Positions 1 through 7,472 of a stretch of 34,907 nucleotides of DNA are shown piece after piece. The position numbers and the translations under genes were made by a program. Origin of the DNA: an uncultured Clostridia bacterium (lineage in GTDB: Bacteria; Bacillota; Clostridia; Oscillospirales; Oscillospiraceae); assembly GCA_946547105.1 (NCBI GenBank), contig CAMNOV010000013.1, forward strand, positions 1 through 34,907, read 5' to 3'. The notes beneath the pieces are model-generated. The model ran no database searches. It was not told the DNA's origin and was given only the letters and a program-made list of their open reading frames with translations. Numbering within the stretch: position 1 is the first letter of the stretch; each line of letters starts with the position of its first letter.

Positions 1-2
1 GC

Positions 3-890
3 GCGCGCATGGAGGCGGCCTACGGCCTCGCCATCACGATCACGATGCTGATGACCACGCTGCTGATCTCCGTCTACCTGCGCAAGATCCGCAAAAAGAG
101 CGTGCTCAGCTTCCTGGTGCTGGCGGCCTTCGGGCTGATCGAGGGCGTCTTCTTCGTCTCCAGCCTCGGCAAGTTCATGCACGGCGGCTATGTCACCGTC
201 CTGCTCACGCTCATGCTCCTGCTGCTGATGGCAGTCTGGTACCGCGGCACGCTGCTGGAAAACCGCTTCAGCACCCGCCTGCGCTTCCGCAACCACGTGC
301 CCAGCCTTGTCGCGCTGCACAGCGACGAGAGCGTTCCGCTGCTGGCGCACAACCTGGTCTACCTCGCCAGCGGCAACGATTTCGAGCGCATCGACCGCGA
401 TATCCTTTACTCCATCCTCGACAAGGATACCAAGCGCGCGCAGGCCTACTGGTTTGTCAACGTCAACGTCGTCAACGAGCCGAACACCCTCAACTATGAG
501 CTTGAGACCTTCGGCACCGACTGCATCTTCCGCATCCGGCTGAACCTGGGCTTCAAGTGTTCTCCGCGCGTGAACGTCTACCTGCGCCAGATCGTGCAGG
601 ACCTGCAGAAGCGCGGCGAGCTGCCCGTCCAGGACAAGAAGTATTCGATCTACGGCAAGTCCACGGTCGGCACCTTCAAGTTCTGCATCATCCGCAAAAC
701 GGTCAACACCAAAACCGAGCTCAGCGCGCTCGACGAGCTGGTGCTCAACACCAAGTACTCCATCCGGCACATCGCCGGCTCCAAGGTCAAGTGGTACGGC
801 CTGGACACCTCCTCGCTCATCATCGAGAGCGTGCCCCTGATCACGAACAGCCGCGCCAAGCACCGCCAGATCGTCCGCAAGGAAGACTGA
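3..890 (+). CDS. kup: Kup-family potassium uptake protein, 3' part only
   Basis: This is the C-terminal part of a KUP/Trk-D type K+ importer, an integral membrane protein that brings K+ in, probably with protons. The frame is open to the left edge, so the true start lies outside the window; the ATG at 9 is an internal Met. The visible part opens with the conserved EAAYGLAIT block of a late transmembrane helix, continues through two hydrophobic segments (about residues 33-55 and 63-78 of the visible part), and ends in a hydrophilic cytoplasmic domain of roughly 200 residues, typical of full-length Kup proteins. The family is usually 600-700 residues, so well over half is missing. The next gene has its own promoter and lies beyond a repeat block and a terminator, so no operon with it is indicated. 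The family call rests on motif recognition. Confidence 0.88.
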   Translation, partial: ARMEAAYGLAITITMLMTTLLISVYLRKIRKKSVLSFLVLAAFGLIEGVFFVSSLGKFMHGGYVTVLLTLMLLLLMAVWYRGTLLENRFSTRLRFRNHVPSLVALHSDESVPLLAHNLVYLASGNDFERIDRDILYSILDKDTKRAQAYWFVNVNVVNEPNTLNYELETFGTDCIFRIRLNLGFKCSPRVNVYLRQIVQDLQKRGELPVQDKKYSIYGKSTVGTFKFCIIRKTVNTKTELSALDELVLNTKYSIRHIAGSKVKWYGLDTSSLIIESVPLITNSRAKHRQIVRKED

Positions 891-905
891 CCCGTCCCTT
901 CAAAG

Positions 906-1154
906 GCCCCCTTTCGCAAAAGGGGGCATATCGACGCGCGGGAAGCGTGCGACGAACAAAGCTTGCTGTCAGCGAAGCTGACTGGGGGTTTCTCATAATT
1001 CCGAATTCCGAATTCCGCATTCCGAATTGCCTCCGTAGGGGCCGCCGCCCCCGGCGGCCCGCTCCCTCGCGTTTTCTCCGTAGGGGCGATTCACGAATCG
1101 CCCGCTCCGCCCCCTGTCATCCTGAGCGAGCGCAGCGAGGCGAAGGATCTTTTC
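906..1154 (+). repeat. Mosaic intergenic repeat block 1
   Basis: At least five short modules sit side by side with no gene. A GCCCCCTTT...AAAGGGGGC palindrome is at 906-927; its usual partner arm (CTGTCAGCGAAGCTGAC, then G-rich) comes only at 966-988, after an unrelated insertion. AATTCCG-type repeats are at about 997-1030. A GTAGGGGCCG...GGCGGCCCG palindrome (module A) is at 1033-1061, and a GTAGGGGCGATTC...GAATCGCCC palindrome (module B) at 1078-1104. A TCATCCTGAGCGAGCGCAGC element is at 1114-1154. The same modules recur at 2578-2896, 15898-16276 and 17884-18136. Confidence 0.85.
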
Positions 1155-1167
1155 CCGCCGCAACGGC

Positions 1168-1195
1168 AAAGCCCGGACTTTTGTCCGGGCTTTTT
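1168..1195 (+). terminator. Rho-independent terminator
   Basis: A perfect 11-bp stem (1168-1178 with 1183-1193), loop TTTT, and a T-run through 1195. It lies downstream of kup, beyond the repeat block, and just upstream of the promoter at 1227. Confidence 0.85.
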
Positions 1196-1226
1196 ATGCT
1201 TTGTGAGCGAAAGCGGAAAGCGCCGA

Positions 1227-1255
1227 TTGACAATTTGCATCATTGCAGATACAAT
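1227..1255 (+). promoter_or_regulatory. Sigma-A promoter for the Gate-domain membrane protein
   Basis: TTGACA at 1227-1232 and TACAAT at 1250-1255 with a 17-base spacer, near consensus. The expected start near 1262 gives a leader of about 100 bases before the ATG at 1364. Confidence 0.8.
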
Positions 1256-1289
1256 ACGATTCAGCAGACCAGTATTCTCGTTCCACAGC

Positions 1290-1311
1290 CGGCACGTCTC
1301 AGGACGTGCCG
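1290..1311 (+). promoter_or_regulatory. Perfect hairpin in the mRNA leader of the membrane protein
   Basis: CGGCACGTC, loop TCAG, GACGTGCCG: a 9-bp perfect stem about 30 bases after the predicted transcription start. It has no T-run, so it is not a terminator. A GC-rich stretch (CGCCCGGGCG, 1318-1327) follows before the ribosome site. I do not recognise a riboswitch class. It could be an RNA control element, an operator, or an mRNA-stabilising 5' hairpin. Confidence 0.5.
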
Positions 1312-1363
1312 CATTTCGCCCGGGCGGAGGCATGCGCCCGCGGCCATGTCGGAGGATACGGCG

Positions 1364-2551
1364 ATGGACGAACAGAAAAAGACGGCCGCACCCGTCTTTA
1401 AAAAAGCGCTCGGCGTGGAGACCTTTGTGTTTCCTGTCATTTTTCTCGGCATTTTTGCCCTGTTTGCGGTGAAAATGGGCCTCGGCAACGCCATCAACAC
1501 GATGATGAACACGGCCTACCGCCTGCTGATCGACACCGTGCTCTATCTCACCGCCATCTGCGTGCTGATGGGCGCGATCTCGGCGCTGCTGAGCGAATTC
1601 GGCTTTGTCTCCCTGGCAAACCGCGTCCTGCAGCCGCTGATGCGGCCGGTCTACGGCCTGCCCGGCGCCGCTGCGCTCGGCGTCGTCACCACCTTTTTGT
1701 CGGATAACCCCGCCATCCTCGCCCTGGCCGACGACCATGAGTTTCGCCGCTGCTTCAAGGCCTATCAGTTCCCGGCCCTGACGAACCTCGGCACGGCCTT
1801 CGGCATGGGGTTGATCGTCTGCTCCTTCATGTACGGCCTGTCGGGCCGCATGCCGGAGGAGAAGATCGGCCTGGCGGTGATCCTCGGCCTGGTCGGCGCG
1901 ATCGTCGGCAGCGTCGTCAGCACCCGCCTGATGCTGATTTTCACGAAAAAGCGCTTCGGCGTCGATGCGCCGATGGAATCGAACGACAGCGCCGGCGCGC
2001 AGATCCCGGCCGGCATGCGCCCGGTCCGCGAGGGCAAGGTCGGCAGCCGCGTGATGGCCGCGATCCTCGAGGGCGGCCACAGCGGCGTGAAAATGGGCGT
2101 CAGCATCATCCCCGGCGTCCTGGTCATCTGCACCCTGGTCATGATGCTCACCAACGGCCCGTCCGAGAACGGCTACACCGGCGCCGCCTATGAGGGCATC
2201 AAGCTGCTGCCCTGGCTCGCCAACAAGATCGACTTCATTCTCCGGCCGCTCTTCGGCTTTTCCTCGCCGGACGCGATCGGCGTACCGGTCACGGCGCTCG
2301 GCGCCGCGGGCGCCGCGCTGGGCGTGACCAGCACGCTGGTGGACGAGGCGCTGATCCACGCCAACGATATCGCGGTCTTCACTGCCATGTGCATGTGCTG
2401 GAGCGGCTATCTCAGCACCCATACCTCGATGATGGACAGCCTCGACTGCAAGGAGCTGATCGGCAAGGCCATCCTCTGCCACACGATCGGCGGCCTCTGC
2501 GCCGGCGTCGCGGCCCACTGGCTCTTCGTCCTCTTCTCCGCGATCCTGTAA
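1364..2551 (+). CDS. Gate-domain polytopic membrane protein (CD0519/CD1768-like)
   Basis: A 395-residue multi-spanning membrane protein with hydrophobic helices spread over its length. The segment with LPGAAALGVVTTFLSDNPA and a later related half (SSPDAIGVPVTALGAAGAA) resemble the paired 'nucleoside recognition'/Gate domains of Firmicutes membrane proteins. I match it to the group annotated as CD0519/CD1768 family membrane protein; substrate and function are unknown. The ATG at 1364 is preceded by GGAGG at 1351-1355, 8 bases away. An in-frame ATG at 1346 would add six residues but has no well-placed ribosome site. The gene is monocistronic: its own promoter lies upstream and repeats plus a terminator follow. 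Substrate could be an ion or nucleoside-like solute; the sequence does not decide. Confidence 0.65.
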   Translation: MDEQKKTAAPVFKKALGVETFVFPVIFLGIFALFAVKMGLGNAINTMMNTAYRLLIDTVLYLTAICVLMGAISALLSEFGFVSLANRVLQPLMRPVYGLPGAAALGVVTTFLSDNPAILALADDHEFRRCFKAYQFPALTNLGTAFGMGLIVCSFMYGLSGRMPEEKIGLAVILGLVGAIVGSVVSTRLMLIFTKKRFGVDAPMESNDSAGAQIPAGMRPVREGKVGSRVMAAILEGGHSGVKMGVSIIPGVLVICTLVMMLTNGPSENGYTGAAYEGIKLLPWLANKIDFILRPLFGFSSPDAIGVPVTALGAAGAALGVTSTLVDEALIHANDIAVFTAMCMCWSGYLSTHTSMMDSLDCKELIGKAILCHTIGGLCAGVAAHWLFVLFSAIL

Positions 2552-2577
2552 CGGCTGCGCCCGTCAAACTTTCTCCC

Positions 2578-2896
2578 CCGTAGGGGAGGGGCTTGCCCCT
2601 CCCGCGCGCTCCCCAATTCCGCATTCCGCATTCCGAATTCTGAATTATCTCCGTAGGGGCCGACGCCCCCGGCGGCCCGCTCCTTCGCGTTTTCTCCGTA
2701 GGGGCCGCCGGCCTCGCCGGCCCGGCGTTCCCCCTGGCCCCCTTTTGCAAAAGGGGGCTGTCAGCGAAGCTGACTGGGGGTTCCTCCCGCGCAATCTCCT
2801 CATCATCCCCGTAGGGGCCGCCGCCCCCGGCGGCCCGCGTCCCCCTCAGGCCCCCTTGCCTAAAGGGGGCTGTCGCCGCGTCGCGGCGACTGGGGG
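2578..2896 (+). repeat. Mosaic intergenic repeat block 2
   Basis: No gene in this stretch. Modules in order: GTAGGGGAGGGGC...CCCCTCCC palindrome (2578-2603); AATTCCGCATTCCG repeats (about 2614-2647); module A, GTAGGGGCCGACG form (2651-2679); a related GTAGGGGCCGCCGGCC palindrome (about 2696-2724); the CCCCCTTTTGCAAAAGGGGG plus CTGTCAGCGAAGCTGAC composite (2737-2780); module A again, GCCGCC form (2809-2837); and a second composite whose central stem is changed to TGTCGCCGCG-TCGCGGCGAC (2850-2896). The changed stem keeps base pairing by compensatory replacement. Confidence 0.85.
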
Positions 2897-2907
2897 ATTC
2901 CTCCCAC

Positions 2908-2937
2908 GCTCCCGATCCTTTTGGATCGGGAGCTTTT
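2908..2937 (+). terminator. Rho-independent terminator
   Basis: An 11-bp perfect stem GCTCCCGATCC/GGATCGGGAGC with loop TTTT, followed by TTTT at 2934-2937. It closes the transcription unit of the Gate-domain gene, at the far end of the repeat block. Confidence 0.85.
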
Positions 2938-2950
2938 CGCTTCTTATCTG

Positions 2951-2979
2951 TTGACTTTACCAATTTAAAACGGTATATT
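2951..2979 (+). promoter_or_regulatory. Sigma-A promoter for the secreted LRR protein
   Basis: TTGACT at 2951-2956 and TATATT at 2974-2979, 17-base spacer, in an AT-rich patch that stands out in this GC-rich sequence. The leader to the ATG at 3045 is about 60 bases and ends in AGGAG at 3031-3035. Confidence 0.75.
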
Positions 2980-3044
2980 AAAAATGGAGGATTATACAAA
3001 GCCACACATACATAGCCTGCGATAAACGAAAGGAGAACATCACA

Positions 3045-6011
3045 ATGAAACGCTTTCTTGCCCTGTTTTTCTGTTTCGCGCTTTGCCTGACGCTGCTGCC
3101 CGCGGCGTCGGCGGAGGATATCGAAATCGTCGATCCCGTAGGGGCCGACGCCCTCGGCGGCCCGCCGGACGAGATCGTGATCGATCCCGTAGGGGCCGAC
3201 GCCCCCGGCGGCCCGCTTGACGACATCGCCCTCGCCGACGAGCCGGATGCCGCGCCGCCTTTCGACGACGTCGAAGGAGACCTCGACAACATCTTCGGAA
3301 CGCTCGACAACGGCCTCGAATGGAGTATTATCAACTTCACATTAATGATTTACGGATCCGGAGACATCCCTGACTTCCTGGCGTGCGAGGCGCCCTGGTA
3401 TGAATACCGGGATCGGATTCACACGCTGGAGGTCGGTCCCAACATCACCAGAATCGGCAAATGTGCCTTTTATGGACTGACCAATCTGGAAAACCTGCGG
3501 GAAGGTCTGCCCTGGTATCTGGATAGTATTGGCGATTATGCCTTCTTTTCCTGCTCCAGCCTGAAGGATATCATGATCGACGCAGCCGTGACCAGCGTCG
3601 GTACGCAGGCCTTCAACTACTGCTCTTCGCTTCGCCGGCTGAGCTTCTGCGGCGCGCCGAGCGTCGGTTCCCTGGCCTTCGGCAACTGCGGTTCGCTCGA
3701 GATGCTCAGCTTTGTAGGCGGCGCGCCTTCGTTCAGCAGCAACAGCTTCAGCGGCACCACGGCCGCGGCCTGGTATCCGCCGGACAACAGCAGCTGGACC
3801 GCATCCGTCCGACAGAACTACGGCGGCTCGATTACCTGGCAGACCGGTTACCGCGGCTGGGCGGGCGATGACATTGAATGGACGTTTGAAGGCAATCATC
3901 TGAGCCTGACCGGCACGGGCTGGACAGACGCGCATAACCGTGTCGGCTATCGCCACCTGAATGACCGGATCACCAGCGCCAGCGTCGGCGAAGGGATTGA
4001 GGGCCTCTCTTGGACCTTCGACAGATTGACAAGTCTGCGTACCGTCAGCCTGCCTGACAGCCTCACGAAAATCTCCGATTGTGCGTTTCAGGGCTGCACG
4101 GCTCTGGAGAGCCTGACGATCCCCGCCTCTGTGGAGTCCCTCGGCTTGTATACCTTCACCGGAGATACGTCCCTGAGGGTGATCCGCTTCCGGGGACGTG
4201 TACCGGCGCTTAGTGGCTCCGGAGCGATCAGCCCGCGCTTTGATAAAGTTACCGCTACGGTCTATTATCCCCCCATTCCGGGATGGACCTCGAGCGCGCT
4301 GCAGGATCAGGGCGGCACGCTGACCTTGGTCTGCGACGACAAGGTCGGCGACAACGTGACCTGGTCGCTGAACGACAGCGGCCTGCTGACGCTTACCGGC
4401 AGCGGCGCGACCTGGGATTACCCCAGTGAATACCCCGGCTTCTTCTATGTGCAGGACCTGTGCACCGATCTGGCTATGGACAACAGGATCACCAAGATCG
4501 GCAAATATCTGTTCTACCGGATGCAGAAGCTGACGAGCATCGACCTTCCCACATCCTTAACGACGATCGAACAGACCGCCTTTGGCAGGGCAAGCGCACT
4601 CAGGACGGTCCGCTTCAGGAGCCATGCGCCGACGATCGAGGACGATGCTTTTCTGGGCGTCTCCGCCACGGTCTATTATCCGCCCGTTCCGGACTGGACC
4701 TCGGACAAACGGCAGCAATACGACGGCACGTTGACCTGGGTCTGCGACGACAAGGTCGGCGACAGCGTGACCTGGTGGCTGGGGAGTGACGGCGTGCTGA
4801 ATCTGACCGGCAGCGGCGCGACCTGGGACTATCCCAGCGAATATCCGACTTTCTACTACTTCCGGAGCGAGTGCAGGGAGATCGATATCGGGCCGGGGAT
4901 CAGCTCGATCGGCAGCTTCCTGTTCTATTATATGACCAGCGCGAAGAAGCTGACGCTGCCCAAGGAACTGGAGAGCATCGGCTCAAGCGCCTTCCGGGGC
5001 TGCTCGGCGCTGACGGAAATCGTCTTCAAGGGCCACGCGCCGACGATCGCGGCCGCTTCCTTCGGCGACGTCACGGCCACGGTCACCTACTACCCGCTGT
5101 ACTCCTGGAACTCTGACACAAAGCAGGATTACGGCGGTACGCTGAGCTGGGTCAAGGACGACAAGATCGGCGCCAACACCGACTGGGAGCTGTTAAGCAA
5201 CGGTACGCTGTGGATCGGCGGCAGCGGCGCGACCGATGATTTCCCCAGCGCGTACCCCGCCTTCTACAGCTTCCGGGAAGAGTGTACGTCCGTGGTGATC
5301 GGCTCGAGCGTCACCAGGCTGGGCACCTATCTGCTCTACGGCATGGATTCGACGATTGACGTCACGGCCAACGAGGGTCTGACGATGATCTCAGATTACG
5401 CGTTCGGAAACATGAGCGCGCTCAAATGGATCCGGTTCAAAGGCAACGCGCCGACCTTCGCCTCCAATTGCTTCCATAACGTCACGGCGACGGCCCGCTA
5501 CCATAGTGAAAAATCGGGCTGGACCGCCTCCGTGATGCAGGATTACGGCGGCGATATCACCTGGCAGGATATGGACGCCGGGTTCATCGTTACGGTCACC
5601 TCTTATTGCGGGGATAATGCGACCGTCAATCTGAACTCCGGCGGCAGCTACCAGGGAGAGATCAGCTTCACCGTCCTGTCCGTCCGGGACCAGGCGGTAC
5701 TGGTTACGGTGAAGGACGGGAACAATTACACCGTGCTGCCCTGCACGCCCGACGGAAATCGCCACATGTTTACGCTCAATGTCACGAAGGATACGGAGAT
5801 CGTCGTCGCCTTCAAGGGAGATACGAACTTGAACGGGAAGCTTGAAATGCGCGACGCGACGCTGGTGAGCCAGGTGAAGAACGGCACGTACACCAGCGGA
5901 GGCGGGCTGTCGAGCCTGACGGCGGACATCAACGGCAACGGCCGCGTGGAGACCAGAGACGCGACGCTGATCTGCCAGGCGAGAAACGGCACCTATACCG
6001 CGCAGTGGTAA
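3045..6011 (+). CDS. Secreted BspA-type leucine-rich-repeat protein with dockerin-like C-terminus
   Basis: A 988-residue exported surface protein. Residues 1-23 form a classical signal peptide ending ASA, with cleavage likely before Glu24. Residues 30-63 are a 17-residue tandem duplication carrying PVGADA(L/P)GGP, encoded by the intergenic repeat module A. The body alternates LRR_5/BspA blocks (SIGSSAFRGCSALTEIVFKG-type) with modules opening DDKVGDxVTWxL and closing ATVYYPP...W; three to four such modules occur at about 140-residue spacing. The last 65 residues hold two calcium-loop-like repeats, DTNLNGKLEMRD and DINGNGRVETRD, as in dockerin type I. Known BspA-like proteins bind host or substrate surfaces; dockerin-like ends in gut Clostridia do not prove a cellulosome. 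Ligand unknown. Ribosome site AGGAG, 9 bases before the ATG. Confidence 0.85.
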   Translation: MKRFLALFFCFALCLTLLPAASAEDIEIVDPVGADALGGPPDEIVIDPVGADAPGGPLDDIALADEPDAAPPFDDVEGDLDNIFGTLDNGLEWSIINFTLMIYGSGDIPDFLACEAPWYEYRDRIHTLEVGPNITRIGKCAFYGLTNLENLREGLPWYLDSIGDYAFFSCSSLKDIMIDAAVTSVGTQAFNYCSSLRRLSFCGAPSVGSLAFGNCGSLEMLSFVGGAPSFSSNSFSGTTAAAWYPPDNSSWTASVRQNYGGSITWQTGYRGWAGDDIEWTFEGNHLSLTGTGWTDAHNRVGYRHLNDRITSASVGEGIEGLSWTFDRLTSLRTVSLPDSLTKISDCAFQGCTALESLTIPASVESLGLYTFTGDTSLRVIRFRGRVPALSGSGAISPRFDKVTATVYYPPIPGWTSSALQDQGGTLTLVCDDKVGDNVTWSLNDSGLLTLTGSGATWDYPSEYPGFFYVQDLCTDLAMDNRITKIGKYLFYRMQKLTSIDLPTSLTTIEQTAFGRASALRTVRFRSHAPTIEDDAFLGVSATVYYPPVPDWTSDKRQQYDGTLTWVCDDKVGDSVTWWLGSDGVLNLTGSGATWDYPSEYPTFYYFRSECREIDIGPGISSIGSFLFYYMTSAKKLTLPKELESIGSSAFRGCSALTEIVFKGHAPTIAAASFGDVTATVTYYPLYSWNSDTKQDYGGTLSWVKDDKIGANTDWELLSNGTLWIGGSGATDDFPSAYPAFYSFREECTSVVIGSSVTRLGTYLLYGMDSTIDVTANEGLTMISDYAFGNMSALKWIRFKGNAPTFASNCFHNVTATARYHSEKSGWTASVMQDYGGDITWQDMDAGFIVTVTSYCGDNATVNLNSGGSYQGEISFTVLSVRDQAVLVTVKDGNNYTVLPCTPDGNRHMFTLNVTKDTEIVVAFKGDTNLNGKLEMRDATLVSQVKNGTYTSGGGLSSLTADINGNGRVETRDATLICQARNGTYTAQW
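3132..3233 (+). repeat. In-frame copies of palindromic repeat module A inside a coding region
   Basis: Two 51-bp direct repeats (3132-3182 and 3183-3233) encode residues 30-46 and 47-63. The core of each (3135-3164, 3186-3215) is the intergenic module GTAGGGGCCGACG...GGCGGCCCG. The second copy matches the intergenic copy at 2651-2679 base for base over the core; the first differs by one base (Leu for Pro). Both are read in the frame giving PVGADAPGGP. Confidence 0.9.
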
Positions 6012-6046
6012 AGAAATATGTGATCTGCTGGTAATCAGGAAAAACA

Positions 6047-6079
6047 ACGAGGAGGATACGCACCGCGTATCCTCCTCGT
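6047..6079. terminator. Bidirectional terminator between LRR gene and pgi
   Basis: A stem of about 15 bp (6047-6061 with 6065-6079). On the minus strand it is followed by TTGTTTTTCC, a good T-run for pgi. On the plus strand the tail is only ATGATTTC, so it is weaker for the LRR gene. Confidence 0.8.
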
Positions 6080-6099
6080 ATGATTTCGATCCGGACGCC

Positions 6100-7377
6100 T
6101 TATTTCGCGCCGGGCTTGCCCAGCATGCGGAACATGTTCTTTTTATAGGCCTCCACGCCCGGCTGGTCGAAGGGATTGACCCCGGACATGTAGCCGGAGA
6201 TCGCGCAGGCCAGCTCGAAGAAGCAGACCAGGGCGGCAAAGCCCTCTTCGTTGCGCTCCTCGACCTCGACGACGAGGTTCGGCACGCCGCCCTCGATGTG
6301 TGCGGCCTTCACCGCGTCGGCCGCCACGCGGCACACGTCGGCCAGATCGCGCCCGGCGACGTAGTTGAGCCCGTCGGCGTCGGCCTCCTCAAAGGGCACG
6401 GCGTAGCTGCTGCGGCATTTGGTAAAGCGGACGATGGTCTCCATCAGGTTCCGGGGACCGGCCTGGATGTACTGGCCCATCGAGTGCAGGTCGGCGGTGA
6501 ACTCCACCGAGGCGGGGAAGATGCCGATGCCGTCCTTGCCCTCGCTCTCGCCGTAGAGCTGTTTCCACCACTCCGCCATGAAGCGGAAGCTGGGCTCGTA
6601 GCAGCCGAGGATCTCCACGGTCTTGCCGTTGGCGTAGAGGTGCTGGCGCACGGCGGCATACTGCCAGGCGGGGTTCTCGGGAGAGCGCAGGTCGAGCGCC
6701 TTGAACTCGGCGATTGCGGCGTCGATCACGCGGCGCACGTCGATCCCGGCCACGGCCATCGGCAGCAGGCCCACCGCGGACAGCACGCTGAAGCGGCCGC
6801 CGACGTCGTCGGGCACGACGAAGCAGGGCCAGCCGCGCTGGTCGGCCAGAGACTTGAGCGCGCCGCGGCGCGCGTCGGTGGTGGCGAAGATGTGCTCGTC
6901 GGCCTTGTCGCCGTACTTCTTGGCCAGCAGCTTGCGGAAGATGCGGAAGGAGACGGCGGGCTCCAGCGTGGTGCCGGACTTGGAGATGACGTTCACGTCG
7001 AAGTCCAGATCGCCCAGCTGCTGCAGCACGTCGCACAGATAGTCGGGGCTCAGACCGTTGCCCGCAAAGAAGACCTTGGGATCGTCCTTGCCGGGCAGGG
7101 GACGCAGCAGCTCGATGGCGCCGCGCGCGCCGAGATAGGAGCCGCCGATGCCGATGACGATCAGCGCCTTGGAGCGGCTGCGGATCAGCTCGGCCGTGCG
7201 CACGATGGCGTCCAGCTCGGTGTCCTTGATGCGCTGGGGCAGCTCGGCCCAGCCGGTGAAATCGGCGCCCGCGCCGGATTTGTCCGCAAAGGTCTGGTGG
7301 GCCTTCGCGGCCAGATCGAAATCGGGACCGCTGCCGCGGAAGAAGCTCTCCGCGCCGGAAACATTGACCTTGACCAT
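6100..7377 (-). CDS. pgi: Glucose-6-phosphate isomerase
   Basis: Interconverts glucose-6-phosphate and fructose-6-phosphate in cytosolic glycolysis/gluconeogenesis. It has 425 residues, the normal size of the short Firmicutes form. Visible motifs: the sugar-phosphate (SIS) motif IGIGGSYLGARGAIELL, SKSGTTLE, signature DDVGGRFSVLSAVGLLP, and the C-terminal signature FDQPGVEAYKK with the catalytic Lys region. The segment QYIQAGPRNLMET has Met before the conserved Glu-Thr where relatives usually have Phe. I start at the ATG at 7377 because AGGAGGT lies directly upstream (7382-7388); a start at 7407 would bury that site in the gene. It appears monocistronic, with a terminator at 6047-6079. Confidence 0.95.
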   Translation of the reverse strand: MVKVNVSGAESFFRGSGPDFDLAAKAHQTFADKSGAGADFTGWAELPQRIKDTELDAIVRTAELIRSRSKALIVIGIGGSYLGARGAIELLRPLPGKDDPKVFFAGNGLSPDYLCDVLQQLGDLDFDVNVISKSGTTLEPAVSFRIFRKLLAKKYGDKADEHIFATTDARRGALKSLADQRGWPCFVVPDDVGGRFSVLSAVGLLPMAVAGIDVRRVIDAAIAEFKALDLRSPENPAWQYAAVRQHLYANGKTVEILGCYEPSFRFMAEWWKQLYGESEGKDGIGIFPASVEFTADLHSMGQYIQAGPRNLMETIVRFTKCRSSYAVPFEEADADGLNYVAGRDLADVCRVAADAVKAAHIEGGVPNLVVEVEERNEEGFAALVCFFELACAISGYMSGVNPFDQPGVEAYKKNMFRMLGKPGAK

Positions 7378-7398
7378 AGATACCTCCTGATTTTCATT

Positions 7399-7427
7399 AG
7401 TTAACAAATATCACAAAATTATGTAAA
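7399..7427 (-). promoter_or_regulatory. Possible pgi promoter
   Basis: On the minus strand, TTTACA (7427-7422) and TTAACT (7404-7399) with a 17-base spacer, about 20 bases before the pgi start. The -10 is a poor match, but this is the only AT-rich stretch available. Confidence 0.35.
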
Positions 7428-7436
7428 CCAAATCAG

Positions 7437-7456
7437 CGCGGAAAACCGCGTTTTTT
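7437..7456 (+). terminator. Small hairpin with T-run on the opposite strand
   Basis: CGCGG-AAAA-CCGCG followed by six T on the plus strand, between two minus-strand genes. It has terminator form for plus-strand transcripts, though no plus-strand gene precedes it; it might stop antisense transcription. On the minus strand the T-run falls on the wrong side for the 7473-8816 gene. Confidence 0.35.
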
Positions 7457-7472
7457 GACGCAAAAACCGGCT

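Noticed and set aside
2578-2896. Small genes within repeat blocks, such as Arg/Pro-rich frames
   Set aside because: The frames follow from GC-rich palindromes present in many copies and in both orientations; no ribosome sites and no conserved start.
5823-6008. Evidence for a cellulosome
   Set aside because: Dockerin-like loops occur on many gut surface proteins; no cohesin, scaffoldin or glycoside hydrolase is in the window.
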